DNA of 64,000 nucleotides, taken from contig JACRAS010000107.1 in NCBI GenBank assembly GCA_016234705.1, positions 1-64,000 of the forward strand. The letters are read 5' to 3'. A program made the translations under genes and the position numbers. Under the pieces are notes generated by a model that was given only the letters and a program-made list of their open reading frames with translations, had not been told where the DNA came from and ran no database searches. This document shows positions 8,486 through 19,118 of the stretch, piece after piece. This DNA is from Betaproteobacteria bacterium (GTDB lineage Bacteria; Pseudomonadota; Gammaproteobacteria; Burkholderiales; SG8-39). The number at the start of each line of letters is the position of its first letter. The first letter of the stretch is position 1.

Positions 8486-9541
8486 TCAATCAGCGAATTT
8501 CACCACGCTGTTGCGGCCCTGCTCCTTGGCGCGGTACATGGCGCGATCGGCGCGCGCCTGCACGGCGTCGATGCTGCGGCCGTCCTCCGGGTAGCACGCG
8601 AGCCCGATGCTGACGCTGGTCTCGATGCGCTTGCCTTCGAACTCCAGCGGGGCGGTGGCTACCGCCTTGAGAATCCGCTGCGCGACCTCCATCGCCCGGT
8701 CGGGCGTCGTTTCCGGCAGCAGCGCCACGAATTCGTCTCCGCCATAGCGCGCCAGCACGTCGGTATGGCGCAACTCGGTCGCGATGCATTTCGCCACCAT
8801 TTTCAGCAGCCGGTTGCCGGCCTCGTGGCCGTTGATGTCGTTGACCGCCTTGAGATTGTCCGAGTCGATCATCAGCAGGCTGGCCGGACGGTTGTAGCGC
8901 ACCGCCTGGCCGAACAGCCGGTCGACCATGATGGTGAAACCGCGCATGTTATACAGGTCGGTGAGATCATCGGTTTCCGCCAGCAGCCGGGCCCGGTTCA
9001 GGCCGAAACGGATGTCGGCGGAAAACATGGTGGTGATATAGGCGACGAGAAGCATCGGCGCAAGCTGCCCTACCAGGGCGCCGATGTAGGCGAGCGAAAG
9101 CAGCTCGCGGGCGTTGGAGTTTTCCCCGAGCAGGACGAAACAGGCGGCGATCAGCGCCATCTCCAGCATCGTAGCGAGCTTGCCCAGCGCGAGTGCGCTG
9201 GTGATGATAACGAGCAGGTAGGCGTTGAGCAGGGGGCTCGCGAGTTTTCCCGTGTACCACAGCGCCCAGGTGATGAACAGCAGCATCACAAAGGTTTCGA
9301 TGGCAATTTTCCAGCGCGATTCGCTCTTGTAGAAATTGGTAAAGCGAAAGCCCAGGACGAACGCGGTGTAGAAGAACAGCCCCCCGGAAATTGCCGACCG
9401 GTCCTCGGCAAGCGGACCATCAAACACCTGGTACAGCAGCACCAGGATCAGAATCAGCCACTCGATTTCGGCGACGGTGCGCGAAACCCCCCGCAGCTCC
9501 TCCTGCTCGATACTCAGCGTTTCAACGGGCTTTGAGTACAT
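8486..9541 (-). CDS. membrane-bound diguanylate cyclase (GGDEF)
   Basis: A 351-aa protein that should make cyclic di-GMP from two GTP at the inner membrane. About six hydrophobic segments occupy residues 25-175 with no recognisable sensor domain. A GGDEF domain covers residues 185-351. The active-site motif GGDEF is intact at residues 267-271, and RHTD at 258-261 matches the inhibitory I-site (RxxD), so product feedback is expected. The start ATG at 9541 is the first in frame. It is divergent from nfeD. A PilZ-type effector lies elsewhere in the window (32652-33371), but no direct link is shown. Confidence 0.93.
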   Translation of the reverse strand: MYSKPVETLSIEQEELRGVSRTVAEIEWLILILVLLYQVFDGPLAEDRSAISGGLFFYTAFVLGFRFTNFYKSESRWKIAIETFVMLLFITWALWYTGKLASPLLNAYLLVIITSALALGKLATMLEMALIAACFVLLGENSNARELLSLAYIGALVGQLAPMLLVAYITTMFSADIRFGLNRARLLAETDDLTDLYNMRGFTIMVDRLFGQAVRYNRPASLLMIDSDNLKAVNDINGHEAGNRLLKMVAKCIATELRHTDVLARYGGDEFVALLPETTPDRAMEVAQRILKAVATAPLEFEGKRIETSVSIGLACYPEDGRSIDAVQARADRAMYRAKEQGRNSVVKFAD

Positions 9542-9698
9542 GCGCTCCCCCTTTTCGTGAGCAAACTGCCTCTGCGCTTGTTGCGCTTATATAGTTATTG
9601 TACCGCGACCAGAGATCGGCTCCCAGCCGGGAGCGGCACGATTCCGTCATACGCGGTATTGGGCTATGATGCAAGTAGTTGGTTTGTTCGAGAAACTC

Positions 9699-10121
9699 AT
9701 GGAAACTTATCTGGTCTGGCTTGCCGCCGGATTCGTGCTGGTCATCGCCGAACTCGTCACCGGCACGTTTTTCCTGCTGGTCTTGGGCATCGCGGCGTTC
9801 GCCGGCTCGGCCACGGCCTGGTTCGGCCTGGGATTCTGGCTGCAGGCGTTGTGCGCTGCGGCGGTGGCGATTGCCGGCGTGTTCTGGGTGCGGCGGCATC
9901 GCAAGACCATGCCGCAATCCGACATGGCGTCGCTGGATGTCGGTCAGGCAGTAGCGTTCGATGCCTGGGTAAGCCGGGAGCAAGGCGCGGCGCGGGTGAA
10001 GTATCGCAACACCCTGTGGGATGCCGAGGTCGAAGGGGAGCGTGAACTCGATCACGGCCAGGTGCTGTTCATCCATGCGGTGGACGGCAATACGCTGAAG
10101 GTAGCAAACAGGAAACCTTGA
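9699..10121 (+). CDS. NfeD-like membrane protein
   Basis: A 140-aa short-form NfeD protein: two to three membrane segments (residues 3-70) followed by a soluble OB-fold domain (residues 85-138, with LDVGQAVAF and GQVLFIHAVDGNTLKV). NfeD proteins act with adjacent SPFH/stomatin proteins in membrane organisation or quality control, and the next gene is such a protein. A start at 9666 is open in frame, but TATGAT at 9665-9670 looks like a -10 box. METYLVWLAAGF at 9699 matches the usual N-terminus, so 9699 is preferred. Confidence 0.88.
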   Translation: METYLVWLAAGFVLVIAELVTGTFFLLVLGIAAFAGSATAWFGLGFWLQALCAAAVAIAGVFWVRRHRKTMPQSDMASLDVGQAVAFDAWVSREQGAARVKYRNTLWDAEVEGERELDHGQVLFIHAVDGNTLKVANRKP

Positions 10122-10196
10122 GGCGCGCCGATGCAAGGAAAAGCGCGTCCGCCCCGGATTCCACGATTCGTAAACGAGTTGCAAGGGAGAATACCC

Positions 10197-11192
10197 ATGT
10201 TCCCGAAGTTCATCGCCGTCCTGATCGCCACCATCGCCATCTCGCAGTTCGAGCAGACGCGCGGCTTCACCATCCCGTTTTTCATTCTCGCGGTGGCGAT
10301 CGTATTCGTCATCGAGGGCGTGCGCGTGGTGCCGCAGCAGAGCGCCTGGGTGGTGGAGCGCCTGGGCAAGTTCCACGCCATCCTGCAGCCGGGATTGAAC
10401 GTCATCGTGCCTTTTGTCGACCGCATCGCCTACACCCACTCGTTGAAGGAGGTTCCGTTGGATGTGCCCGAGCAGGTGTGCATCAGCCGGGACAACACCC
10501 AACTCTCGGTGGACGGCGTCATCTATTTCCAGGTGACCGACCCGCGGCTTGCGTCTTACGGCTCGTCCAATTACATCGCCGCCATCACCCAGTTGGCGCA
10601 GACCGCGCTCCGCAGCGAGATCGGCAAGATGGAACTGGACAAGACCTTCGAGAGCCGCGACGAGATGAACCGCCAGGTGGTGTCGGTGCTGGACGAGGCC
10701 GGCCGTTCCTGGGGAGTGAAGGTGCTGCGCTATGAGATCAAGAACATCACCCCGCCGGAAACCATCCTGCGCGCGATGCAGGCGCAGATCACGGCCGAGC
10801 GCGAGAAGCGCGCCCTCATCGCCAAATCCGAAGGCCAGAAGCAGCAGGAGATCAACATCGCCGAGGGCGAAAAGCAGGCCGCCATTCTCAAGTCCGAGGG
10901 CGCCAAGGCCGCGGTGATCAACAAGGCGCAGGGTGACGCGACCTCGATCCGGCTGATCGCCGAGGCGACCGCCGCCGCCGTGACCGCGGTGGCGGAGGCG
11001 CTCGCCAAGGAAGGCGGGCAGCAGGCCGCCAATCTGAAAGTCGCCGAACAATACGTCAACGCCTTCGCCTACCTGGCCAAGACCAACAACACCCTCATTG
11101 TTCCCGCCAACATGGGCGACCTGGCCACGCTGATCACTTCGGCCATGACCATGCTGGATCGAACTAAATCAGCCCAGGCGAAACCAGCCTGA
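10197..11192 (+). CDS. SPFH/stomatin-family paraslipin (QmcA-like)
   Basis: A 331-aa protein with an N-terminal membrane anchor (residues 1-35), an SPFH domain (VVPQQSAWVVERLGKFHAILQPGLN onward in two shorter pieces, residues 40-210) and a long Ala/Glu-rich coiled coil (KSEGQKQQEINIAEGEKQ, residues 220-260). The conserved C-terminal LAKTNNTLIVPANMGDL is characteristic of paraslipins. It should oligomerise on the inner membrane and scaffold proteins or proteases such as FtsH-type complexes; that role is family knowledge. The ATG at 10197 has an AAGGGAGA ribosome site. It forms an operon with nfeD (75 bp apart). Confidence 0.93.
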   Translation: MFPKFIAVLIATIAISQFEQTRGFTIPFFILAVAIVFVIEGVRVVPQQSAWVVERLGKFHAILQPGLNVIVPFVDRIAYTHSLKEVPLDVPEQVCISRDNTQLSVDGVIYFQVTDPRLASYGSSNYIAAITQLAQTALRSEIGKMELDKTFESRDEMNRQVVSVLDEAGRSWGVKVLRYEIKNITPPETILRAMQAQITAEREKRALIAKSEGQKQQEINIAEGEKQAAILKSEGAKAAVINKAQGDATSIRLIAEATAAAVTAVAEALAKEGGQQAANLKVAEQYVNAFAYLAKTNNTLIVPANMGDLATLITSAMTMLDRTKSAQAKPA

Positions 11193-11354
11193 GCTTTAGC
11201 TGGCGCCAGGCGGTTCTTTCACGCACTCCGATTGATCGGGGTCGCGACCCGTGGTAACTTAGCCCGACCGGCAAGTTTGGCGTTCCGCCGCCGCTCGTGT
11301 CTTCCGCTCCCGGCTGAACGGGCTTATTTGACATACTGAAGAAGAAGGAATTCC

Positions 11355-12527
11355 ATGGATTTTTCACTCACTCCGGAACAGGAAGCGATGCGGGATTTGG
11401 CGGCTCGTTTCGCCAAGGAACGGCTCGCTCCCGATTACATGAAGCGGGAAAAAACCCATACCATCGATCGCGCCGTGCTCAAGGAGATGGGCAGTCTGGG
11501 GCTCATCAGCATGGCCTTGCCCGAGGAATATGGCGGGATGGGGGTGGATTGCGCCACCAGCGGGTTGATCATCGAGCAAATCGCCTACGGTGATTTCAAC
11601 ATCAGCTATGTGCAACTGGTGAGTTGGTTGATGGGCCAGATCCTGTGCAAGTATGCCGCTCCCGAGGTGGCCCGGGAATGGGTGCCGAAGCTTGCCGCCG
11701 GGGAATCCCTCGTGGCCCTGGGGCTTACCGAGCCGCGGGGCGGGTCCGACGCCGCCAACCTGATTCTCCGGGCCGAGCCCAAGGGCGACCACTACATCAT
11801 CAACGGCGAAAAGACTTCCGTCAGTTTTTCCGAGCAGGCCGACGTGATTGTCGCCTTTGCCCGCACCGGCAAGGTGGAGGATGTGGCCAAGGGCATCAGC
11901 GCGTTCGTGATTCCTTTGAATGCTCCGGGTGTCAGCCGGACCCGCTTCAGCGACCTGGGCACCAAAATCGTCGGCCGCGGTTCGGTCTTCTTCGACAACG
12001 TGAAAGTTCCCGCCAACCATCGGGTGGGAGAGGAAAACCGGGCTTTCTTCCAAATCATGAACGGCTTCGATTACAGCCGGGCGCTGATCGGCCTGCAATG
12101 CCTCGGAGCGGCCCAAGCTTCGCTGGACGAAGCCTGGCAATACAGCACTGAGCGCAAAGCCTTCGGTGCGCCGATTGCCCAATACCAAGGCGTGACCTTC
12201 CCCCTGGCGGAAGCCGACACGCTGCTGACGGCGGCTCGGGCGCTGTGCTACCGGACGCTGTGGCTGCGGGACAAGGATTTGCCCCATACCGCCGAGGCGG
12301 CGATGTGCAAGTGGTGGGTGCCGAAAGTCTGCTATGAAGCGATTTATCAATGCCTGCTGACCCACGGCCACTATGGCTACACCACCGACCTGCCGCATCA
12401 GCAGCGCATGCGGGATACGCTGGGCCTGCAGATCGGCGACGGCACGGCGCAGATCATGAAGCTCATCATCGCCCGGGAGCGGGTGGGTCGAGTGGCGGTG
12501 CAGTATGCCCAGGGGAGCAACAAATGA
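11355..12527 (+). CDS. acyl-CoA dehydrogenase (cyclohexanecarboxyl-CoA dehydrogenase-like)
   Basis: A 390-aa FAD enzyme that should introduce an alpha,beta double bond into an acyl-CoA and pass electrons to ETF. It has the full three-domain layout: N-terminal helices (MDFSLTPEQEAMRDL), the flavin-binding ALGLTEPRGGSDAAN, and the C-terminal GLQIGDGTAQIMK. At the usual catalytic Glu position of this last motif there is Asp362 (GDGT instead of GEGT). An Asp in an active site has been described in some alicyclic acyl-CoA dehydrogenases. It resembles AliB/BadJ types, but substrate cannot be fixed from sequence. The stop overlaps the start of a truncated enoyl-CoA hydratase (ATGA). Confidence 0.85.
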   Translation: MDFSLTPEQEAMRDLAARFAKERLAPDYMKREKTHTIDRAVLKEMGSLGLISMALPEEYGGMGVDCATSGLIIEQIAYGDFNISYVQLVSWLMGQILCKYAAPEVAREWVPKLAAGESLVALGLTEPRGGSDAANLILRAEPKGDHYIINGEKTSVSFSEQADVIVAFARTGKVEDVAKGISAFVIPLNAPGVSRTRFSDLGTKIVGRGSVFFDNVKVPANHRVGEENRAFFQIMNGFDYSRALIGLQCLGAAQASLDEAWQYSTERKAFGAPIAQYQGVTFPLAEADTLLTAARALCYRTLWLRDKDLPHTAEAAMCKWWVPKVCYEAIYQCLLTHGHYGYTTDLPHQQRMRDTLGLQIGDGTAQIMKLIIARERVGRVAVQYAQGSNK

Positions 12528-12616
12528 GCGGCGTCGTTACCGCTTCGGTGGCCAACGGGGTCGGCGTCATCGAACTGAGCCGGCCGGAGAAGTTCAACTG
12601 GGTTCTGCCGCGTTAG
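12524..12616 (+). pseudogene. truncated enoyl-CoA hydratase (N-terminal stub)
   Basis: MSGVVTASVANGVGVIEL then SRPEKFN is the normal start of an enoyl-CoA hydratase/isomerase, coupled by ATGA to the upstream dehydrogenase. After FN (12600) homology ends abruptly where an IS6-like end begins, and a stop follows at 12614-12616. Only about 26 of roughly 260 residues remain. Confidence 0.82.
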
Positions 12617-12792
12617 TGTTAGCCGCTGATGAACGTAATTTTGGCGGGGACGAATGCCAGTACCTTAGACTGGACGGATTTGCTCCGCCAACGCGTAAAA
12701 TTGGTCAGCAAACGACATCTCGTTTCAAGCCTTTTCGGTCAATACGCTCAGCATAGTCGTGCGGCCGGCTTGACTGTCAACGCGACAGAGCC
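12601..12792. mobile_element. internally deleted IS6-like insertion remnant
   Basis: The left end GGTTCTGCCGCGTT (12601-12614) and the inward-read right end GGCTCTGTCGCGTT (12792-12779) match at 12 of 14 positions. They resemble the GGxTCTGTxGC ends of the IS6 family. Only about 160 bp lies between and no transposase is recognisable. No target-site duplication is visible at the flanks. The left end sits exactly where the enoyl-CoA hydratase reading frame breaks. Confidence 0.55.
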
Positions 12793-12832
12793 GAATAGGC
12801 TGTAGTGCGACCGGTTCCGCCAGGCCGACCGG

Positions 12833-13705
12833 CTAGAAGCGAATGCGCCGCCGGCCTCCCCGGTCGACGATATAGACGCCCGTGGGGGTGTTGAAATGGG
12901 TGCCGAGAATCAGCACTTCCCGGTCGCAGTAGTCCTCGACGAAACGGCTCCGGGTGGCTACCGCCAGTTGCTTGTCGCTGTCGCCTCTCTGGTGCCAGTG
13001 GGGCTCGGCAATTTGCACCGGGTGAACCATCATATCTCCGGTGATGAAGGCTTTTTCGGCATGACTTGATCCCAGGGCCACGCTGCAATGTCCCGGCGTG
13101 TGGCCCGGCGTCGGCACCAGCCACAACTGGTCGTCCATTTGCCACTCGTTGTCCACCCATTCCACCTGGCCCGCCTCGATGACGGGCAGAATGTTCTGCT
13201 CCAGCACCGGCCGGTTGTCGGCTGCGCCGGCCTCGTTCCAGGACTCCCATTCCCGACGGTTGAACAGGTACTTGGCATTGGGAAAGGTCGGCACCCAGCG
13301 GCCGTCTTGCAGGCGCGTGTTCCAGCCGGTGTGGTCGATATGCATGTGGGTGCAGAACACATAATCCACGTCTTCGAGCGCGCAGCCGGCGGCTTCGAGC
13401 TGCGCCAGATAGTTGCCGTTGCGATCGTTCCATTGGGGGAAGCCGGCGTCGCGCTTGTGGTTGCCGACGCAGGTGTCGATCAGCACGGTGTGGTGGCGGG
13501 TTTTCACGACGAAGGTATGAATGCTGAGCAGCATGCCCTTGTCGGCGTCCATGAAATGGGGTTGCAACCAATCGAGGTGAGGATCGAAGGCGCCGCGGTC
13601 CTTGTCCAGATAAATAGCCTTGGGGCTGAAGGATTCCAGCGTGTCGATCACCTTGGCGACCTGGATGTCGCCGATCGCGAAGCGCTGGATGTGGTCTGGG
13701 TTCAT
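12833..13705 (-). CDS. MBL-fold metallo-hydrolase
   Basis: A 290-aa cytoplasmic hydrolase of the metallo-beta-lactamase superfamily. The metal motif HMHIDH (His120, His122, Asp124, His125) is intact and PTPGHTPGH and FITGDMMVHP supply further metal ligands. The overall layout resembles lactonases and other ester or thioester hydrolases; the substrate is unknown. The ATG at 13705 is chosen over 13732 because AAGGAG (13715-13720) is correctly spaced. It lies in a catabolic acyl-CoA island in opposite orientation to its neighbours. Confidence 0.88.
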   Translation of the reverse strand: MNPDHIQRFAIGDIQVAKVIDTLESFSPKAIYLDKDRGAFDPHLDWLQPHFMDADKGMLLSIHTFVVKTRHHTVLIDTCVGNHKRDAGFPQWNDRNGNYLAQLEAAGCALEDVDYVFCTHMHIDHTGWNTRLQDGRWVPTFPNAKYLFNRREWESWNEAGAADNRPVLEQNILPVIEAGQVEWVDNEWQMDDQLWLVPTPGHTPGHCSVALGSSHAEKAFITGDMMVHPVQIAEPHWHQRGDSDKQLAVATRSRFVEDYCDREVLILGTHFNTPTGVYIVDRGGRRRIRF

Positions 13706-13829
13706 CGTCTCGGTCTCCTTGGCGCGCGCCATGCAGGGCGCTTTTTTGCGGGGGTAAGCTTCGAAAATTGCCGTTCCATTATAAGCGGACTCCGGCGCGA
13801 ACTTGTTCCGGGGCCGTCAGCCCGATTTG

Positions 13830-13996
13830 AACCTATAATACCGCTCAAATGCCGCTGAGAATCCCGGCGGTTTGTCGTAAAGAAGGACTCTGGAGTGAAC
13901 ATAACCGCGAATGTGCAACCGTGGGAGCCAACGCAGGTTCATTGAGCATGCGTCGGCCCGCCAATTTAGGGTTGCCCGGTGGATTGATTTTCCTAT
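13830..13996 (+). repeat. dispersed intergenic repeat, copy A (167 bp)
   Basis: First of four related copies. It begins AACCTATAATACCGCTC, contains GAGCATGCGTCGGCCCGCC and ends GGATTGATTTTCCTAT. It lies 95 bp upstream of the flavin oxidoreductase gene in the same orientation. It has no convincing coding capacity. Confidence 0.85.
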
Positions 13997-14088
13997 TCTT
14001 CGCGCCGTTTTTCCGCCCAATTCCTACTGCACCGCCGCCGCGTAATTGTTTATCGCATCACTTCTCGTCAATTTCTAAGGAAGGTTAG

Positions 14089-16119
<2,031 letters not shown>

Positions 16120-16122
16120 GAA

Positions 16123-16219
16123 GTTATCCGCGATATGTGCACCTTGGAAACCGATACCGGTTCATTGAACATGCGTCGGCGCGCCAATTAAGGTCTGGCC
16201 GACGGATTGATTCTCTTAT
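16123..16219 (+). repeat. dispersed intergenic repeat, copy B (partial, 97 bp)
   Basis: Diverged right half of the repeat: TTCATTGAACATGCGTCGG, CGCCAATTAAGG and a GGATTGATTCTCTTAT end. It fills most of the gap between the flavoprotein and the enoyl-CoA hydratase, ending 22 bp before the latter's ATG. Confidence 0.75.
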
Positions 16220-16241
16220 CCCTTCATCCGGAGGCGGAGCT

Positions 16242-17012
16242 ATGTCCATAGAATTGGAAAGACGCGGAGCCGTGGCCGTCATGACGTTCAACAACCCGGA
16301 AAAGTTGAATGCCATGACCCCTGAAATGCGCAAGCAGATGGAGCACCGGGTCATCGAGGTGCGAGACGATCCGGCGATCCGAGCCCTGCTGATCACCGGC
16401 GCCGGAAGCGCCTTCTGCGCAGGGGGGGATATCCGCACCTTCGCTTCCTCCAGCCCGGTGGCGATGCGGGACCGGCTCAAGCAGCAGCACCGGGTTACCT
16501 TGTCCATGTATCACTTGGAGAAGCCGGTCATTGCCGCGGTGAACGGCGTGGCCTTCGGAGTGGGCTTCAACATTGCGCTGCTGGGAGACATCATCCTGGC
16601 CGCCGATACCGCCAAGTTCTGCCAAAGCTATTCCAACGTGGGCATCGTTCCCGACGGGGGCGGCTTGTATCTGCTGGCCCGGATCGTCGGGGCCCAAAAG
16701 GCCAAGGAGATGGTGCTGCTGGCCGATGTGGTGAATGCTCAGCAGGCCAAGGAATTGGGAATCGTGCGCGAGGTATACGCGGTGGAGCGATTGATGGCCG
16801 AGGCGATGAAGTTGGCCGAGCGCCTGGCCGCCGGCCCAACCCGCGCCTTCGGGCTGGACAAGGCGATGCTGAATCGGGGCTGGGCCATGGACTTGGAAAG
16901 TTTCCTGGAATTGGAGGCGGTGGGGGAGGCCTATGTCATGGAAACCGCCGACCATCGGGAAGGAGTGGCCGCCTTCAAGGAGAAGCGCAAGCCCGTGTTC
17001 AAAGGGCAGTAG
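16242..17012 (+). CDS. enoyl-CoA hydratase/isomerase
   Basis: A 256-aa crotonase-fold enzyme that should hydrate or isomerise an enoyl-CoA. Visible: NNPEKLNAM at the CoA-binding start, the oxyanion-hole motifs AGSAFCAGGDIR and NGVAFGVGF, and SNVGIVPDGGG, where Asp takes the place of one catalytic Glu as in PaaG/isomerase-type members. The C-terminus FKEKRKPVFKGQ is also found in the other hydratase at 17153. The ATG at 16242 has GGAGGCGGAG upstream. It follows the flavoprotein on the same strand, so a shared pathway is probable. Confidence 0.92.
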   Translation: MSIELERRGAVAVMTFNNPEKLNAMTPEMRKQMEHRVIEVRDDPAIRALLITGAGSAFCAGGDIRTFASSSPVAMRDRLKQQHRVTLSMYHLEKPVIAAVNGVAFGVGFNIALLGDIILAADTAKFCQSYSNVGIVPDGGGLYLLARIVGAQKAKEMVLLADVVNAQQAKELGIVREVYAVERLMAEAMKLAERLAAGPTRAFGLDKAMLNRGWAMDLESFLELEAVGEAYVMETADHREGVAAFKEKRKPVFKGQ

Positions 17013-17018
17013 CGCTTC

Positions 17019-17142
17019 GTGATTAACAAAATAGTCGCTTCGGTCGGCGAGGCGGTGGCGGATATTTTCGATGGCGCCACGGTATTGTTCGGCGGCCTTG
17101 GCGGCGCCGGCGAGCCCAAGGAATTGTTCGCCGCGCGACTTA
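17019..17142 (+). pseudogene. truncated 3-oxoacid CoA-transferase subunit A
   Basis: From GTG 17019 the frame reads INKIVASVGEAVADIFDGA followed by TVLFGGLGGAGEPKELF, the N-terminus of PcaI/ScoA-type CoA-transferase A subunits. Homology stops near 17139 and the frame runs into the antisense of the next enoyl-CoA hydratase. About 40 of 220-230 residues remain and no B subunit is present. Confidence 0.75.
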
Positions 17143-17152
17143 GACCGTCTTT

Positions 17153-17923
17153 CTACTGTCCCTTGAAAACCGGCTTGCGTTTCTCGCGGAAAGCCTGCGC
17201 CCCTTCCTTGTGGTCATCGCTGAGAACGACGCCCGTCTGCGCCCACAGTTCACTGTCCAGCACTGTCTCCAGCGCAGGCGTGTACATCTGCTTGAGCAGC
17301 TTTTTCCCGATGCCGTAAGCCAGTGTCGGGCCATTGGCCAGGTTCTGCGCAAGCGCCAGGGTCTCCGCTTCGAGCTTGTCATCGGGGACGACCCGGCTGA
17401 CCAGTCCCAGCTGCAACGCTTCCTCCGCGGGTACGCGCCGTCCTGACAACACCAGGTCTTTCACCCTCAACGCGCCGAGGTTCTGCGCCAGAAAGTAGAG
17501 CGCGCCGCCGTCCGGTATGACGCCGATGTTCTTGAACACCTGCGCGAAGAAAGTGGTTTCCGAAGCGATGATCTGATCGCAGACCATTGCCAGGCTCCAG
17601 CCGATTCCCATGACTGCACCCCTGACCGACGCGATGACGGGTTTCTCGATCGCGTCGATGTCCAACAGCATCTTATGGGTGGTGCGAAGGCGCGCTTGCA
17701 GCGACTTGGGCGAAAAATTGCCCATGGTGCTGACGTCGCCGCCGGCGCAAAACGCCTTTCCATTTCCCGTGAGCACGATGGCGCGAACGCTGTCGTCGAG
17801 ACGAAGCTCGGCGAAGACCTCGGCTAGTTCCTTCTTCATCTGCTCATTGACCGCGTTATACTTTTCCGGTCGGTTCAGCTTGATCGTCGCGATGCTTCCG
17901 TTGCGCACAAATTCGATAGCCAT
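17153..17923 (-). CDS. enoyl-CoA hydratase/isomerase
   Basis: A second 256-aa crotonase-fold protein, in opposite orientation to the first. Motifs: LNRPEKYNAVN, GNGKAFCAGGD (first oxyanion-hole segment), VRGAVMGIGWSLA (second), and FKNIGVIPDGGA with Asp at the second catalytic position, as in PaaG-like isomerases. The C-terminus FREKRKPVFKGQ matches the neighbouring paralogue, but the bodies are clearly divergent, so this is not a recent duplication. It lies upstream of a Bug receptor on the same strand. Confidence 0.92.
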   Translation of the reverse strand: MAIEFVRNGSIATIKLNRPEKYNAVNEQMKKELAEVFAELRLDDSVRAIVLTGNGKAFCAGGDVSTMGNFSPKSLQARLRTTHKMLLDIDAIEKPVIASVRGAVMGIGWSLAMVCDQIIASETTFFAQVFKNIGVIPDGGALYFLAQNLGALRVKDLVLSGRRVPAEEALQLGLVSRVVPDDKLEAETLALAQNLANGPTLAYGIGKKLLKQMYTPALETVLDSELWAQTGVVLSDDHKEGAQAFREKRKPVFKGQ

Positions 17924-18003
17924 TGGAACCCTCCGTGGTACACAAAATCATCAACCCGCCGCCTTCCGGCCGGTGGCCCGGTCGGCGTCGCGCCGCCCGG
18001 CGG

Positions 18004-18990
18004 TCATTCAGGCTTGATGCCGGAGGCCTTGACCACCTTGGTCCATTTGGCGATTTCCGCCTTGATCTGCTCGCCGTATTCCTCCGGCGTGCTGTAGAGG
18101 ATCTCAGTGGACATCGTGTGAAAACGCTGCGTGAACGCAGGATCCTTGAGGATCTTCACCATTTCGGCATTGAGCCAGCGAATGATGTCCTTGGGCGTGC
18201 CCGTCGGAGCGACGAAGCCAAACACGACGTTGGACTCGAATCCGGTCAGTCCGGATTCCACGATCGTGGGAACATCCGGCAGCAGCGGATTGCGCTTGGA
18301 GGAGGTGACGGCGATGGCGTGCAGTCTGCCGTTCTTGATGCTGGGCAGCGCCGAAGGAACATCCACCATCATGACCTGCACTTCATTGGCCAGCAACGCG
18401 GCGAAGGCCGGACCATTGCCTTTGTAGGGCACATGCGTGAAATCCGAGCCGGTCGAGGTCTTGAACAACTCCATGGACAGATGTCCGAAGCTTCCAATGC
18501 CGGCGGAGCCGTAGTTCAGTTGCCCGGACTTGGATTTGCCCAGAGCGATGATCTCCTTGATGGTCTTGGCCGGCACCGACGAATGCGTGGCCAGCACGAA
18601 CGGGATCGACGCAACCATGACGATAGGCGCGAAATCCTTGACTGGATCGTATGGAAGTTTATTGCCGAACAGCGCGGGATTGATGGCCATGGTGGCGGTG
18701 TAGCCGAGCAACAACGTGTAGCCGTTGGGTGGGGATTTGGCGGCGTACTCGACGCCGATAATGCCGTTGGCTCCCGGCTTGTTTTCGACAATGACGGCCT
18801 GACCGATGTTCGCCGAGAGTGCCTGGCTGACGAAGCGGGCGAGCACGTCGGTGAAGCCAGCCGCCGCCGCCGGCACGATGATGCGTATCGGGCTGTTGGG
18901 AAAGCCCTGACCCCAAGCGGCGGGAACAGCGAACATACCGAATAAAGCCGTACTGATGGCAGCGACGAAACGCAGGAATGATGAACGCAT
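18004..18990 (-). CDS. Bug-family periplasmic solute-binding receptor
   Basis: A 328-aa tripartite tricarboxylate transporter receptor (TctC/Bug family) that binds a carboxylate in the periplasm. It has a signal peptide (MRSSFLRFVAAISTALFGMF, cleavage after AAWGQ). The family core follows: IRIIVPAAAAGFTDVLAR, VIVENKPGANGIIG, FTHVPYKGNGPA and DVPTIVESGL. The ATG at 18990 with GAGGAG at 19001-19006 is preferred to the upstream TTG. No TctA/TctB membrane genes are near, which is common in Bug-rich genomes. The ligand is probably an organic acid of the adjacent CoA pathway (inference). Confidence 0.93.
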   Translation of the reverse strand: MRSSFLRFVAAISTALFGMFAVPAAWGQGFPNSPIRIIVPAAAAGFTDVLARFVSQALSANIGQAVIVENKPGANGIIGVEYAAKSPPNGYTLLLGYTATMAINPALFGNKLPYDPVKDFAPIVMVASIPFVLATHSSVPAKTIKEIIALGKSKSGQLNYGSAGIGSFGHLSMELFKTSTGSDFTHVPYKGNGPAFAALLANEVQVMMVDVPSALPSIKNGRLHAIAVTSSKRNPLLPDVPTIVESGLTGFESNVVFGFVAPTGTPKDIIRWLNAEMVKILKDPAFTQRFHTMSTEILYSTPEEYGEQIKAEIAKWTKVVKASGIKPE

Positions 18991-19118
18991 GCTATTCTTT
19001 CTCCTCAAGTGAGCGCAAAAGTTCGATGTGGTTAGACGGTTTTCATGCTCAAGCGTGGAGCAATGTGCTGCTGCATCGTATCATGTAGAAACCCGCTATG
19101 CGCAAGCAACGCGACACT

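Noticed and set aside
9522-11051. 509-aa open frame opposite nfeD and the SPFH gene
   Set aside because: It is the antisense shadow of two well-supported genes, rich in Arg, His and Gly, with no family motif.
12601-12792. Target-site duplication for the IS6-like remnant
   Set aside because: The 8 bp on the two sides (TTCAACTG and GAATAGGC) do not match.
13817-14020. Conserved minus-strand frame (LNWRADACS) within the dispersed repeats as a small gene
   Set aside because: The 15-bp duplication in copy C keeps the frame, but copy D has an 11-bp deletion and copy B is partial, so conservation is at DNA level.
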